Shown: piece by piece, positions 38,524 through 50,691 of the stretch | Numbering within the stretch: position 1 is the stretch's first letter | How the letters are laid out: every line of letters starts with the position of its first letter | Assembly (NCBI RefSeq): GCF_004770895.1 | Contig: NZ_RQHS01000019.1 | Span: forward strand, 186,001-250,000 | DNA from: Leptospira dzoumogneensis | GTDB taxonomy: Bacteria > Spirochaetota > Leptospiria > Leptospirales > Leptospiraceae | DNA: 64,000 bases | Direction of reading: 5' to 3' | The notes under the pieces: generated by a model | What the model was told of the DNA's origin: nothing | The model's database searches: none | The model's input: only the letters and a program-made list of their open reading frames with translations | Made by a program: the position numbers and the translations under genes

Positions 38524-40548
38524 TTAGAACTCTGGGGAAACGAATTTGGCTTGGCCTGCACGAGGGCGGATCACAAATCTATATTTGCGTTTCGCGATTT
38601 GTTCCGGGTTATACCAACGAACTTGATAAACTGCCATTCCTTTTCCGGAGTTAGAAGTTTTTCTCACTTCTATATCGACTCCCTTATCGTCTACAGGCTC
38701 TCCATCATGGGTTAACTCTTTCCAATCGGAAGTTCCTTCTTTGTATTCGATGGAAACCAAAGATTCATGTAAGGAAATCTCAGAACGACCCACATCCTTA
38801 TAACGGAATACCCAATGTTTTTCCAGGTTTTCTTCCGCTAAGATCAGCTCGGGAGAATCCACCAATTCTCTTACACCTTCCGATTTCTCGGTTTCAGGAA
38901 AACGATCCGAACGATCCAATTCGTAGTTCCAAGACGCAGGGAAGGATTCTTTTCCTCCTGCAGCAGGAAGATTTTTGGTCAGGTCTGCAAGATGAGCCTG
39001 TAAGAACGGTTGGGTGCCAGGTCCATAAAGAGTATGACCACCTTCATAATGTTGGCGAGTATATTCCTCTGGAGTAGTTACATAACCGAAGTATCCGTTT
39101 GCACAACTGATCACCGATGCATTTTTGATCGGTTGAGAACTGGATTTTAATGCCTCATCCACGAATCTTTTTCCGGACTCTTTAGTAACTTCGAAAGGAA
39201 CCGGAAGAAGAAGAGTATCCGCAATTTTCACGGATTGCAAAAGAAGTTTATGAGGGAATTTTGATTTAGGAAGAACGATAGGCTGCAGATATTTGAAACC
39301 TACAATTCTTTTATGACCTTGGCAACCGCCTGTCAAAAACCAACGAGGCCAACCTTCTGCAAAGAATGGAAGCCAGTTTAGAACCGGAGTGAGCCCATCT
39401 TCCGCTCCACCAGTTAATGCAGTTCCAACATAAGGACGATCACAAACTTCTGCATCACCTATCTTTTGGTTTTCATACAAATCTACTTCTCTTGTATTAA
39501 AAGAAAGATTTGCATCAGTGCTTAAGGAGTTTTGCAAAGAGTCAAAAAGTTTGGCTGCTTCTGCCCCGATTGCTTCTCCAATCCTTCTGGATTCTATGAA
39601 ACCTTGCATGTCTTCACGATAATCGGGAGAATTATCTCCGTGAGTAGAATTGTTCAGAGCATGGATCGGATCCCAGCTTGGTTTAAAATCTTTACGGATC
39701 TTCTTCTCTAAAATTCGAGTCGGATAAGCAAACACATCCGCATTCGCAACATCATTTGAATCAGGCACTGTGGTTCCGTGAACTGAGAATGTGGAGAACG
39801 CACCAAGAGGTTTGTATCTTCCGTCTTTGTCCTGTGCATCGATCCGGATCATCACTAGATCAGGATTGATCGCTTGGTATTGGATCTCAGGTTTTAATTC
39901 TTCGAATCCGGAGTTTTTATTAGCACGGTATGCATCCAAAGATCTGTTTCTGGTCAGTCCCCAAATAGCGGTTTTTCCGGAAGCGATCTTAGCAGGTTTC
40001 GCGGACTTGTATGCTTCTTCTACTCCATTAGTCAAACGATCCAATACGAAATCGGTCCAACCCTTATCGAATCCGGGTTTGTTAGAAGCAAACTCGTTGT
40101 AAAAATTATTATCGTAGAAGTTCGCAGGAGCAGAGTGAGTATGAGTTCCGGCGAATACGATCCCACCAAAAGAAATATCAGTCTTAGAAGCCAAACGTTC
40201 CGCAAGCAAGTGATGGATCAAAAGAGATCCGGATAAAAGGTCACTTTGGATCAGAACTACGGGTTCATTTGCGTCTTTTTTAATATAGAAAATCCTAGCA
40301 TAAAGACGAGTGCGGAAACCTTTTTCGGTCTCGGCCATTTTGGAATAACCTGCCAAAGGTAAACCGGGAGGAGGAGTTAAATCCACCTTGGAAATTCCAG
40401 CAACCAGTCCTTTGGTTTTGGAAGCGACTTCCGGTTTTTTATACGCGATCTTATATTCGGCAACGGTTCCGCAAGCGGATGCGGAAAAGATCAGAAGGAT
40501 CGAAACTAGGTACGGTTGTATTTTCTTCACAATTTGATTCGGGTTCAT
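38524..40548 (-). CDS. Neutral/alkaline ceramidase family lipoprotein
   Basis: A 674-residue paralogue of the gene at the left edge. It begins with a lipoprotein signal (lipobox FSASAC, Cys26), so it is probably attached to a membrane facing the periplasm or outside. Family marks: GISKVDLTPPPGLPLAGY, the metal motif GTHTHSAPANF, FSVHGTTVP, PFEVTK and HYEGGHTLYGP. The nucleophile segment reads THGDNSPDY with Ser307, the usual residue. Compared with the first paralogue it has an inserted variable stretch before that motif. Likely cleaves ceramide-like or other amide lipids; substrate unproven. Confidence 0.9.
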   Translation of the reverse strand: MNPNQIVKKIQPYLVSILLIFSASACGTVAEYKIAYKKPEVASKTKGLVAGISKVDLTPPPGLPLAGYSKMAETEKGFRTRLYARIFYIKKDANEPVVLIQSDLLSGSLLIHHLLAERLASKTDISFGGIVFAGTHTHSAPANFYDNNFYNEFASNKPGFDKGWTDFVLDRLTNGVEEAYKSAKPAKIASGKTAIWGLTRNRSLDAYRANKNSGFEELKPEIQYQAINPDLVMIRIDAQDKDGRYKPLGAFSTFSVHGTTVPDSNDVANADVFAYPTRILEKKIRKDFKPSWDPIHALNNSTHGDNSPDYREDMQGFIESRRIGEAIGAEAAKLFDSLQNSLSTDANLSFNTREVDLYENQKIGDAEVCDRPYVGTALTGGAEDGLTPVLNWLPFFAEGWPRWFLTGGCQGHKRIVGFKYLQPIVLPKSKFPHKLLLQSVKIADTLLLPVPFEVTKESGKRFVDEALKSSSQPIKNASVISCANGYFGYVTTPEEYTRQHYEGGHTLYGPGTQPFLQAHLADLTKNLPAAGGKESFPASWNYELDRSDRFPETEKSEGVRELVDSPELILAEENLEKHWVFRYKDVGRSEISLHESLVSIEYKEGTSDWKELTHDGEPVDDKGVDIEVRKTSNSGKGMAVYQVRWYNPEQIAKRKYRFVIRPRAGQAKFVSPEF

Positions 40549-40742
40549 TCCCCCTCCGGGAATTCTGTGGTTTTTTTAGCCTCTACTTGCTATCAGAACA
40601 GTAAGTTCTTAGCAAGAATTTTCGGATAAGAGTATGTTATCGATCCGTCTTACAAACCAATTATATTCCCCAAAAATAGCTCGGATTTTTGAGCCTCTTA
40701 TTAATTTGGGACAAAATAAGAAATACGGATCAGGAATCTTCT

Positions 40743-41210
40743 ATGTCCCAACCGGGCTTTTTACAAAGACTTAAATTTCATTTTTTCAATTTCTATCCTC
40801 CTTACTTCGGTGCAGGGATCAAGGTGAAGGCGCTAAACGAAGAGAGGACCTTATTCTCCACCACGATGAAACTCACAGCTTTTAATAAGAATTATGTGGG
40901 AACACAATTCGGAGGATCACTCTATTCTATGTGCGATCCTTTCTATATGTTGATCCTAATGGAACATTTAGGACCCGGATATTTGGTCTGGGACAAGGCA
41001 GCAACTATACGATTTTTAAAACCTGGAGAAGGTACCGTAAGAGCAGAGTTCCATATTCCCAAGGAAAAAATCCAAGAGATCAAAGAAGAAACGGATCTTA
41101 AAAGAAAAATGGACGTTACCTTCACTGCTCGGATCGTAGATGTAAAAACCGGTAAGCTCGTGGCAGAAGTAGACAAAGTCATCTATGTCAGAAAAAAATT
41201 GAAAGAATAA
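40743..41210 (+). CDS. DUF4442 hotdog-fold protein (possible thioesterase)
   Basis: A 155-residue protein with the DUF4442 pattern: [31 protein letters not shown] followed by the [14 protein letters not shown] core strand. This is a hotdog fold related to acyl-CoA thioesterases; whether it is catalytic is not known. The ATG at 40743 is chosen because the family starts there and an AGGA site precedes it; an in-frame start at 40689 adds 18 unrelated residues. It is divergent from the ceramidase gene. Confidence 0.85.
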   Translation: MSQPGFLQRLKFHFFNFYPPYFGAGIKVKALNEERTLFSTTMKLTAFNKNYVGTQFGGSLYSMCDPFYMLILMEHLGPGYLVWDKAATIRFLKPGEGTVRAEFHIPKEKIQEIKEETDLKRKMDVTFTARIVDVKTGKLVAEVDKVIYVRKKLKE

Positions 41211-41381
41211 GATATAAAGTCTGCCGCCCAAATTTCGTCAGTGAGATTATGTTCGAGTTAGCACATGATCCCGGGACCTTCTTCTCGAATCATTCTAAAG
41301 AAGACCCTTCAAATCTTTTTAAAGGGGGCCTAAAATTGTTTTTCCCTAGGAACTACGATGAAATGATGGCCCCAAACGCTT

Positions 41382-42494
41382 ATGTCCCAATGGAAAACCA
41401 CGCCTCTGCACGAGGAGCATAAACTTTTAGGCGCTAAGATGATCCCTTTCGGCGGTTGGGACATGCCTGTTCAATATTCAGGAATCATTGCTGAACATAC
41501 AGCGACCAGACAAGCTGCCGGTCTATTCGATGTTTCTCACATGGGTGAGATTTTTATCGAAGGTCAGGCAGATATCATCCTCGGCTTTCTGGAATCAGTT
41601 ACCTGTAATTCTGTTTCGTCCCTAGCGAACGGACAAGTGCAGTACAACGCAATCATCAATGAGAATGGCGGCCTCGTAGACGATATCACTCTCTACAAGT
41701 TTAACGACCAAAAATATATGATCTGCGCAAACGCATCCAATGTGGATTCAGTTTACGAGTATCTGAAAAAATATGTTCCGGCTTCCGCAAAATTAGAAAA
41801 CCAAAGCGCTTCTTGGCATCAGATTGCGATCCAAGGTCCAAAAGCGGATCCGATACTTTCTTCTTATTTTAAATCGGATCTAAGCCATATCGGATATTAT
41901 AAATTCGTGTTATTCCCTTTCTCGGGAGAAGAGATCATTCTTTCCAGGACCGGTTATACTGGAGAAGACGGATTCGAAATTTACAGCTCTAATCCTACCG
42001 GCGTTAAGATCTGGAAGGAACTGCTGGAGTTCGGAAAAGACCAAGGACTTCTTCCTGTAGGCTTAGGAGCAAGAGACACACTTAGGATCGAGGCAAAATA
42101 TCCCCTTTACGGTCATGAGTTGGACGAAAACAGAAGTCCGAACCAATCCGGGATAGGCTGGATCGTAAAAGAAAAGAAAACTCCTTATCCTAAATACCAA
42201 GAGATCATCTCCGAAAAAAAAGAAGGGCCTAAAAGAAAGATCGTTGCATTCGAACTGCAAGAAGCAGGCGTCCCAAGAGAAAATATGCCGGTCTTAGATT
42301 CGAACGGCAAAAATATCGGGATCACCACTTCCGGTACCTTCTCCCCTTCCTTAAAAAAGGGAATAGGACTCGCACTCGTGGACTCTGAAAAGATCCAACA
42401 TGGAGAATCCATCCAGATAGAGATCAGAGGACAGGCAAAGTCCGCAATTATATTCACCCAATCTTTCATTCCGGGAAGCATTCGGAAAAATTAA
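41382..42494 (+). CDS. gcvT: Glycine cleavage system T protein (aminomethyltransferase)
   Basis: Takes the aminomethyl group from the H protein's lipoyl arm and passes the one-carbon unit to tetrahydrofolate, releasing ammonia. The 370-residue protein has the folate-binding pattern [36 protein letters not shown] and [12 protein letters not shown]. The ATG at 41382 matches the family start but has no good ribosome site; several ATGs and a small out-of-frame ORF lie just upstream. First gene of the gcvT-gcvH-gcvP operon. Confidence 0.95.
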   Translation: MSQWKTTPLHEEHKLLGAKMIPFGGWDMPVQYSGIIAEHTATRQAAGLFDVSHMGEIFIEGQADIILGFLESVTCNSVSSLANGQVQYNAIINENGGLVDDITLYKFNDQKYMICANASNVDSVYEYLKKYVPASAKLENQSASWHQIAIQGPKADPILSSYFKSDLSHIGYYKFVLFPFSGEEIILSRTGYTGEDGFEIYSSNPTGVKIWKELLEFGKDQGLLPVGLGARDTLRIEAKYPLYGHELDENRSPNQSGIGWIVKEKKTPYPKYQEIISEKKEGPKRKIVAFELQEAGVPRENMPVLDSNGKNIGITTSGTFSPSLKKGIGLALVDSEKIQHGESIQIEIRGQAKSAIIFTQSFIPGSIRKN

Positions 42495-42509
42495 ACTAAG
42501 GATTTTCAA

Positions 42510-42902
42510 ATGGCAGTAACTAACGCACCTCCGGGCTATAAGTTCACAGAAAAACACGAATGGGTAAAAGTAGAAGGGGACACCGCATTGATCGGGATCT
42601 CTGACTATGCCCAGGCGGCACTCGGAGATATCGTTTTTGTGGACCTTCCAAAAGTAGGGAAATCGATCAAACAACTGGACACATTCGGAACGATAGAATC
42701 CGTAAAAGCAGCGGAAGATTTATACGCTCCTATCAGCGGAGAAGTAGTCGAAGTTAATGGGAACCTTTCCAAAAACCCGGCTGCGGTGAATTCGGATCCT
42801 TTCGGATCTTGGATGATCCGAGTTAAGGGGATCAATCCTCCCGAATTGGAGAAATTATTAGATCCCGAATCTTACAGAGAATTCGTGAGCAAACTGGATT
42901 AG
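42510..42902 (+). CDS. gcvH: Glycine cleavage system H protein
   Basis: The lipoyl carrier that shuttles intermediates among the P, T and L proteins. The 130-residue protein has the biotinyl/lipoyl fold with the modified Lys66 in the segment [12 protein letters not shown]. It lies 15 bases after gcvT and nine before gcvP. No lipoyl ligase, lipoyl synthase or L protein gene is in the window. Confidence 0.97.
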   Translation: MAVTNAPPGYKFTEKHEWVKVEGDTALIGISDYAQAALGDIVFVDLPKVGKSIKQLDTFGTIESVKAAEDLYAPISGEVVEVNGNLSKNPAAVNSDPFGSWMIRVKGINPPELEKLLDPESYREFVSKLD

Positions 42903-42911
42903 GAAAATAGA

Positions 42912-45800
<2,889 letters not shown>

Positions 45801-45827
45801 TTTTTTCTAAATATCGGAAGATAATAA

Positions 45828-45859
45828 AAAAAGACCGGGGTTTTGGCTCCGGTCTTTTT
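45828..45859. terminator. Bidirectional terminator between gcvP and the repeat protein gene
   Basis: An 11-bp stem (AAAAAGACCGG / CCGGTCTTTTT) with a 10-base loop. U tracts occur on both strands, so it serves gcvP and the convergent gene at 45885. Confidence 0.9.
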
Positions 45860-45884
45860 GTTTTAAGAAGAACGAAATTAAGGA

Positions 45885-46433
45885 TTAATCGTCTTTCTTT
45901 TTCTTTTTGGATTTTTTAGACTTCTTGGAGTCTCCATCGTCGTCATCTTTGTCTTTTTTAGACTTCTTTGACTTTTTAGATTTTTTGGAATCTCCATCAT
46001 CATCGTCCTTATCCTTCTTGGATTTTTTGGACTTCTTAGAATCAGAGTCGTCATCATCTTTATCTTTTTTGGATTTCTTGGATTCCTTATCGTCATCCTC
46101 ATCCTTGTCTTTCTTAGACTTTTTCTTTTTCTTAGGCTCGTCTTTATCGTCGTCTTCGTCCTTCTCTTTGGACTTCTTAGCCTTAGATTTTTTAGAAGAA
46201 TCTGCTGAATCGGAAGCCTTTCCAGGTTTAGCCCTGCAATAAGCGTCTACGTTAGTTCCGTCTTGTTTGCTATAACCGGAAACCCAAGTACAATCCGAAT
46301 CGGACTCACATTGACCTTTGGATAAACCTTGGCATTGGGATTCTGCAGAAAGAGAAGTCCCGCCTAAAATAAGCAGACCTGCAAAGAGAATACTAGTTAT
46401 GAATTTTAAAAGATATATCGGCTTACGATACAT
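45885..46433 (-). CDS. Secreted Lys/Asp/Ser repeat protein with small Cys module
   Basis: A 182-residue exported protein. Signal peptide 1-30 (ending LSAE), then a compact Cys module (about 33-70: CQGLSKGQCESDSDCTW, later a single C) resembling small disulfide modules, then about 110 residues of low complexity made of KKSKK and DKDDDDGDS units. The tail alternates strong positive and negative blocks. Function is unknown; such tails may bind minerals, metals or polyanions, which is speculation. AGGAG nine bases before the ATG supports expression. Confidence 0.65.
   Translation of the reverse strand: MYRKPIYLLKFITSILFAGLLILGGTSLSAESQCQGLSKGQCESDSDCTWVSGYSKQDGTNVDAYCRAKPGKASDSADSSKKSKAKKSKEKDEDDDKDEPKKKKKSKKDKDEDDDKESKKSKKDKDDDDSDSKKSKKSKKDKDDDDGDSKKSKKSKKSKKDKDDDDGDSKKSKKSKKKKKDD
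45890..46200 (-). repeat. Imperfect tandem repeats coding the K/D/S tail
   Basis: Units coding KKSKKSKKDKDDDDGDS recur with small variations through the 3' half of the gene at 45885-46433. The copy number is likely to vary between strains by slippage or unequal recombination, which is an inference from the repeat nature. Confidence 0.75.
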
Positions 46434-46547
46434 TCTATCGACTCCTAAATCGAATGGTTCGACAAGGATCTATATCGAAAAAGAATTTGCGATCTGAAAT
46501 ATTCCTATATTTCAAAAAAATTATATTAGAATCGTTTTAAAAAGGTG

Positions 46548-46573
46548 GGTCGGGAGGGGAATTCCTCCCGACC
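46548..46573 (-). terminator. Rho-independent terminator of an unidentified short transcript
   Basis: A 10-bp stem (GGTCGGGAGG / CCTCCCGACC) with a six-base loop, followed on the minus strand by CACCTTTTT. No conventional gene precedes it, implying a short transcript from 46580-47000. Confidence 0.75.
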
Positions 46574-46588
46574 AAACACAGTCAGGAA

Positions 46589-46642
46589 TCAACCGCCATA
46601 GTACATCAACTGGAACCCGTAATAAGGATATAAAATGCCCAT
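46589..46642 (-). CDS. Candidate micro-ORF, Tyr/Gly-rich 17-residue peptide
   Basis: Encodes MGILYPYYGFQLMYYGG and then stops 16 bases before the terminator hairpin. The codon before its ATG is a stop (TAG) of a three-codon frame starting at 46654, itself overlapping (TAATG) the end of a five-codon frame. GGGGAG at 46663-46658 could load ribosomes on this chain. The peptide composition, six Tyr/Phe and four Gly in 17, is unusual, but translation is not shown and a non-coding RNA is equally possible. Confidence 0.3.
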   Translation of the reverse strand: MGILYPYYGFQLMYYGG

Positions 46643-47005
46643 CTAATCTAACATTAACTCCCCGGGTCCATACCTTCAGAGCGGTCCGCATTCTACTATC
46701 GAGTCTTCGAATCGTCAAGCTCACAAAATAAATAAGATGCAATTTTTGGAAAAAAATTTCATTTGGAAATATCTTTTTTCGAACGCTCGATATTACATCT
46801 GCAAAGAAAAGCGGATCATATTCACTATTTGTAATGGTGTTTAAATAGATCGGCCGTATTCCAAACTTTATACTGAGCGTCCAGATTTCCGATCGATACA
46901 GAATAATCAGGATAGATAAGCCCCGGTCTTAGATTTGAAATGTATTATAAGACTAAGTTTAGGATTGGAGTTTAAGTTTTAGGGCAAATGTAAAAGGAAA
47001 TAAAA

Positions 47006-47029
47006 AAGGCCGGAGGTTAGTCCGGCCTT
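47006..47029 (-). terminator. Terminator of the 5S rRNA gene
   Basis: A 9-bp stem (AAGGCCGGA / TCCGGCCTT) with a 6-base loop, followed on the minus strand by TTTTTTA, about 20 bases beyond the end of 5S rRNA. Confidence 0.85.
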
Positions 47030-47047
47030 ATATGATTACAGTAGAAA

Positions 47048-47163
<116 letters not shown>

Positions 47164-47290
47164 AATCTATAACCAGTATTCCCGGCGGACCTCGGAAGTC
47201 TACTTTTTTTCAAAGAAAAAGAAGAAGTTTTTAGGAAGAAGAAGCCGAATTTTCGAAATTTTCCCCCGCCTCTCGGCATCAATCTCAGTT

Positions 47291-47935
47291 TCAATATTCC
47301 AAAGAGAGCGCTCTGACTTCTTCTCTGGAATATGCATCCGGTTTTTTTAATATTTGGACCAAAGCTTTGAATTCTCTCGGAAGAAGTTTTCCTGGATGTT
47401 TATTAAAATAATATTTGGAAGATCTATAGATCCCGTTCAATCCACGACCCCAATACACAAGATTCAGATAATATTCCAAAACTCCCTTCTTACCTAATTC
47501 TTCGTCCAAGGCCTGGGCAATTCTGATCTCTCTTAGTTTACGTGTTAATGTTTTATCTCTGGATAAAAATAACGTTCTGGCGAGCTGTTGGTCCAAGGTG
47601 CTTGCACCTCTTAATCTTCTGAAAAAAAAGACCGCTTGTATTATAGAAGACTGTATATCCGCTAATGAATAACCTCTATGTCTATAGAATCTATAGTCTT
47701 CTACCTCTACCAAGTATTCTAAACTTCCCGGAGGTAATTCTTCTATCCTTACCCAATCGTTTTCGAGAGGAACCGACTCCAAGTTTTCCGGCAGGTAGAC
47801 TAATTTATTCTCTCTGAATAAGATCCTTTTTTCAGGAAAAGTTTGGTAATAGATAAGAAGAAGGAATACTAATACCAGAATACTTCTGATCCCAAAGAAA
47901 AACCATCTATGTAAGAAATGATCCCCTTCTCTCAT
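47291..47935 (-). CDS. mtgA: Monofunctional biosynthetic peptidoglycan transglycosylase
   Basis: Polymerises lipid II into glycan strands at the outer face of the inner membrane. The 214-residue GT51 protein has one N-terminal membrane span (about 13-32), the catalytic Glu79 in VEDYRFYRHRG, the second motif GASTLDQQLARTLFLS, and RKLREIRIAQALD. No transpeptidase domain follows. It overlaps the RibD-like gene by four bases and lies upstream of the 5S gene on the same strand. Confidence 0.93.
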   Translation of the reverse strand: MREGDHFLHRWFFFGIRSILVLVFLLLIYYQTFPEKRILFRENKLVYLPENLESVPLENDWVRIEELPPGSLEYLVEVEDYRFYRHRGYSLADIQSSIIQAVFFFRRLRGASTLDQQLARTLFLSRDKTLTRKLREIRIAQALDEELGKKGVLEYYLNLVYWGRGLNGIYRSSKYYFNKHPGKLLPREFKALVQILKKPDAYSREEVRALSLEY

Positions 47936-48600
47936 TGGACTTCAGGGTTGTTTTGTTTATCGTAAATCAAAAATACTTCCTGCTCTATCTGTTCGGAAGA
48001 TACAAGTTTCCAATCCGATTTATCAAAGTTAAAATATGCCTCTTCTCCACCTGTGATCGAAGGCAGCCCGGATTTTCCTATAAAGAACGGAACTATAGTA
48101 AGATAAAGTCTATCCACGAGTCCTTTTCTGAAAAAGGAATCATTCAGTCTTGGTCCTCCTTCTAAAAGTATTTTGGAATGTCCTCTTTTTTCCAATTCTT
48201 TCAGGATGATCTCCGGATCCAGATCTTCTCCCTCTAATGGAAGTATCTCCGCAAACTCCGATAATTCGGATCTAACCTGGGATTCATTTTTAGAAGTGCA
48301 GAATATGAGCGGTTTCACTTTAGAAAAATGGAATACTTTTCTATCGGAAGGTAATGTCCCGGTCCTAACAAGTAGAACGGCCCTCGGCTCCTTCTCCGAT
48401 TCGACATACCTAAGATGAGTGACTGGATCGTCGTTGAGAAGGCTGTTTTTGCCTAGGATGAGTGCGTCCGCTTCGGAGCGGATCTGGTCCATTCTTCTTT
48501 TATCATTTCTAGAAGAAAGGCCGTACCATTTTCCGTCGGGACGGCATACCTTTCCGTCCAAGGTCATTGCCATATTCACGGCTAAAAAGGGACGGCTCAT
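47932..48600 (-). CDS. RibD C-terminal reductase-like (DHFR-fold) protein
   Basis: A 222-residue protein with the fold of the reductase half of RibD: MAMTLDGKVCRPDGKW, RSEADALILGKNSLLNDDP, the ILLEGGPRLNDSFF motif and LYLTIVPFFIG. In riboflavin synthesis this domain reduces the ribose of a pyrimidine intermediate; without the deaminase half the substrate is open. The ATG at 48600 overlaps the stop of the Bfd-like gene by four bases, which is why it is preferred to a start at 48675. Confidence 0.85.
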   Translation of the reverse strand: MSRPFLAVNMAMTLDGKVCRPDGKWYGLSSRNDKRRMDQIRSEADALILGKNSLLNDDPVTHLRYVESEKEPRAVLLVRTGTLPSDRKVFHFSKVKPLIFCTSKNESQVRSELSEFAEILPLEGEDLDPEIILKELEKRGHSKILLEGGPRLNDSFFRKGLVDRLYLTIVPFFIGKSGLPSITGGEEAYFNFDKSDWKLVSSEQIEQEVFLIYDKQNNPEVQ

Positions 48601-48824
48601 TGAGGTTTGGAAGCTAAGGTTTCGGAAAGCAATTTGAGAACTCTTCCTCTGCAGGTCCCGCAGCCGGTACAACAACTTGTGTCTCTCATCAATTTACCCA
48701 AAGTGTCATTCCCTCTGCGGATAGAATTTGTAATATCCTCTTCGGATACTTGGTTGCATACGCAAACCTTTCTGGGTCGCATCAGGGCGTTTAGGTCTAT
48801 TTGACTAAAGTCGGAAGAATTCAT
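48597..48824 (-). CDS. Bfd-like (2Fe-2S)-binding protein
   Basis: A 75-residue protein with four cysteines placed as in bacterioferritin-associated ferredoxin: CVC (Cys21, Cys23) and, about 30 residues on, CTGC within SCCTGCGTCRG. It likely binds one 2Fe-2S cluster and passes electrons or senses iron; no bacterioferritin gene is nearby. AAGG lies eight bases before the ATG. First gene of the operon with the RibD-like gene and mtgA. Confidence 0.85.
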   Translation of the reverse strand: MNSSDFSQIDLNALMRPRKVCVCNQVSEEDITNSIRRGNDTLGKLMRDTSCCTGCGTCRGRVLKLLSETLASKPQ

Positions 48825-49049
48825 CAGGCCTTCTAATTATTGGACGCCGAAAGCAAAACCATCACTCAGGCTAAACATAAGAAGGCCAGGATCAAGAGAA
48901 TTTTTTTCTATCTGGTAAACGAATTAGTCCACTATACGGACTGAGAACCCAAAGGTTCTATAACGGATTCCAGAAGGGATATTTCTCGTTGACAACCGGA
49001 CTTTGAAGCTCATCCTCATTCGGAAAATTCCATAAAGGAAACCTACAGA

Positions 49050-50402
49050 ATGCAAGTGACCAAACGCGCTCCCTTAAGGGAAATTTTCGGATGGTGCATG
49101 TTCGATTTCGCCAATTCTAGTTATACCACTGTAATCATAACAGTCATCTACTGCAGAGTTTTCGCCGAAGTAATCGTTCCAACCTCCTCCAATCCGGCAA
49201 ATCCATACGAGGACGGGAATTTTTTATTCGGATTAGCTTTATTTTTCTCTTATCTATTAGTAGTACTGACCGGTCCGTTATTCGGGGCTATCTCCGACTT
49301 CTCCGCTAAAAAGAAAACATTCCTTTTTTGGAGTTATCTCAGCTGTGTGATCAGCACCGCAGCTTTTTGGTTAGTATCCACTCCAGGTTCTTGGGAATTA
49401 GGTTTTGCTTTAATCATTCTTTCCAACTTCTTCTTCGCTTCCGGAGAAAACTTTGCCTCTTCTTTCCTGCCTCATTTAGGCCCTAAGGAAGAATTAGGAA
49501 AAATTTCAGGGTATGCTTGGGGAGTCGGGTATATGGGAGGACTTCTTTCCGTATTTTTGGTCCAGACTCTTGTGGCACCTTCCATCGATCCTGCGATCTA
49601 CGGATCTCTTAGATTTGTAGGACCTCTTACAGCGTTATTCTTCCTGTTAGCTGGAATTCCAACATTCTTACTTTTGAAAGAATACCAGCCGGCTATCAAA
49701 ATACCTGAGGGGCAAAGTTACCTCACTATAGGTTTTAAACAATTATCGGAGAGTATCAAGTCGATAAGACATTTCAAAGACCTGGTCATCTATTTGATCT
49801 CTCTATTTTTCTCAATGGCTGCTCTTGCTATCGTGATCGCATTTGCATTCTTATACGGGAACCAAGAGATCAAGATCACATCCGGACAAGAAGCTGCATT
49901 ATTCGTATTACTTCAATTTTTCGCGATGATAGGCGCGATATTCTTCGGGTTTGTTCAGGATAAGATCGGAGCTAAAAGAACTTTCAATATCACTTTGGTA
50001 TTCTGGATATTCTGTTTGATCGGAATTTATTTCGTAAGAGAGATCACCGGTTTTGTAAACGGGTTAGGTGTCGATATCTCTGTGCAATGGGTGTTCGTGA
50101 TCTTTGGAACTCTTGCAGGTTCCGGCGTTGGATCCACTCAATCAGCAAGTAGAGCAATTGTAGGGGTCTTCTCCCCTGAATCCAAGTCTGGAGAATTTTT
50201 CGGTCTCTGGGGTCTTTCCGGAAAATTGGCGGCCGCTATCGGAGTTTTTGCGATCGGTATATTACAGAAAATTTTCGATCTAAGAAATGCATTCTTAGTG
50301 GTTGCAGTGTTCTTCTTTATCTCTTTGATCATCAATATATTCGTGAATGAAAAAAGAGGGATCGAAAAAGCGAAGGATTGGGAAAGAAACGGAGGACATT
50401 AG
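49050..50402 (+). CDS. MFS transporter, UMF1 (Atg22-like) family
   Basis: A 450-residue membrane protein with about twelve spans. The start REIFGWCMFDFANSSYTTVIITVIY and the segment SGYAWGVGYMGGL, plus the late GSTQSASRAIVGVFSPESKSGEFFG, mark the UMF1/Atg22-like branch of the major facilitator superfamily. The substrate is unknown; amino acid export is known for yeast Atg22. AAAGGA precedes the ATG. It is followed by a short hairpin over its stop codon. Confidence 0.88.
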   Translation: MQVTKRAPLREIFGWCMFDFANSSYTTVIITVIYCRVFAEVIVPTSSNPANPYEDGNFLFGLALFFSYLLVVLTGPLFGAISDFSAKKKTFLFWSYLSCVISTAAFWLVSTPGSWELGFALIILSNFFFASGENFASSFLPHLGPKEELGKISGYAWGVGYMGGLLSVFLVQTLVAPSIDPAIYGSLRFVGPLTALFFLLAGIPTFLLLKEYQPAIKIPEGQSYLTIGFKQLSESIKSIRHFKDLVIYLISLFFSMAALAIVIAFAFLYGNQEIKITSGQEAALFVLLQFFAMIGAIFFGFVQDKIGAKRTFNITLVFWIFCLIGIYFVREITGFVNGLGVDISVQWVFVIFGTLAGSGVGSTQSASRAIVGVFSPESKSGEFFGLWGLSGKLAAAIGVFAIGILQKIFDLRNAFLVVAVFFFISLIINIFVNEKRGIEKAKDWERNGGH

Positions 50403-50413
50403 TCCTCCTTCTT
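50391..50413 (+). terminator. Possible terminator at the end of the MFS gene
   Basis: GGAGGAC pairs with GTCCTCC around ATTA, overlapping the stop codon and followed by TTCTTCC. The U tract is interrupted, so termination may be partial and the next small gene may be cotranscribed. Confidence 0.5.
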
Positions 50414-50460
50414 CCAAGCTTTTGCTTGTAATCTTTAAACTTCTCGTTTATACTTAAAAC

Positions 50461-50691
50461 GTGGCAGGCACAGAGTTCCATACAGAGGATGAATTCGAAT
50501 CCCACCAAAGCCAAAGAAAATTGGCTTTGGCGACTATGGACGAATTGACCCAAACCAAATTGGATCTTTTGGATGCCGGTAAAGAAATTCCTAAATTTCT
50601 AAACTACGCCATCTCCTACTTAAATCGTAAATATCTCACAGAAGAAAAAGTGATCAGCGACTTGATCGTAAGAAGAGATTCCGCGAGTTGA
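50461..50691 (+). CDS. Small acidic protein of unknown function
   Basis: A 76-residue soluble protein starting at GTG: acidic N-terminus, then helices with LALATMDELTQTKLDLLDAGKEIP and a basic end. No motif is recognised. No clear ribosome site precedes the GTG. It ends against the convergent lipoprotein gene with no gap. Its length and the continuous reading frame are the main support. Confidence 0.45.
   Translation: MAGTEFHTEDEFESHQSQRKLALATMDELTQTKLDLLDAGKEIPKFLNYAISYLNRKYLTEEKVISDLIVRRDSAS

Larger units (their letters stand above)
46434..47047 (-). other. Intergenic region with micro-ORF candidate and terminator
   Basis: About 600 bases without a conventional gene. On the minus strand it holds a hairpin terminator (46548-46573) and, just upstream of it, a 17-codon frame (46589-46642) preceded by two overlapping mini-frames. 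The part nearest 46434 should hold the promoter of the repeat protein gene, and 47006-47029 the terminator of the 5S rRNA gene. I see nothing else in 46670-47000. Confidence 0.5.

Noticed and set aside
41211..41381. Possible glycine riboswitch before the glycine cleavage operon
   Set aside because: The conserved glycine aptamer cores were not found, and the leader is only 171 bases long.
45907..46242. Plus-strand frame of Ser/Leu/Phe/Asp repeats opposite the repeat protein gene
   Set aside because: It is the antisense of the Lys/Asp/Ser codons; the minus frame has a signal peptide, a ribosome site and a Cys module.
46521..46742. 73-residue minus-strand frame in the intergenic region
   Set aside because: It reads through the terminator hairpin and has no recognisable features; the short frames inside it are more plausible.
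48944..48959. Hairpin AGAACC/GGTTCT upstream of the MFS gene
   Set aside because: Short stem without a U tract, in a promoter region; no support for a function.
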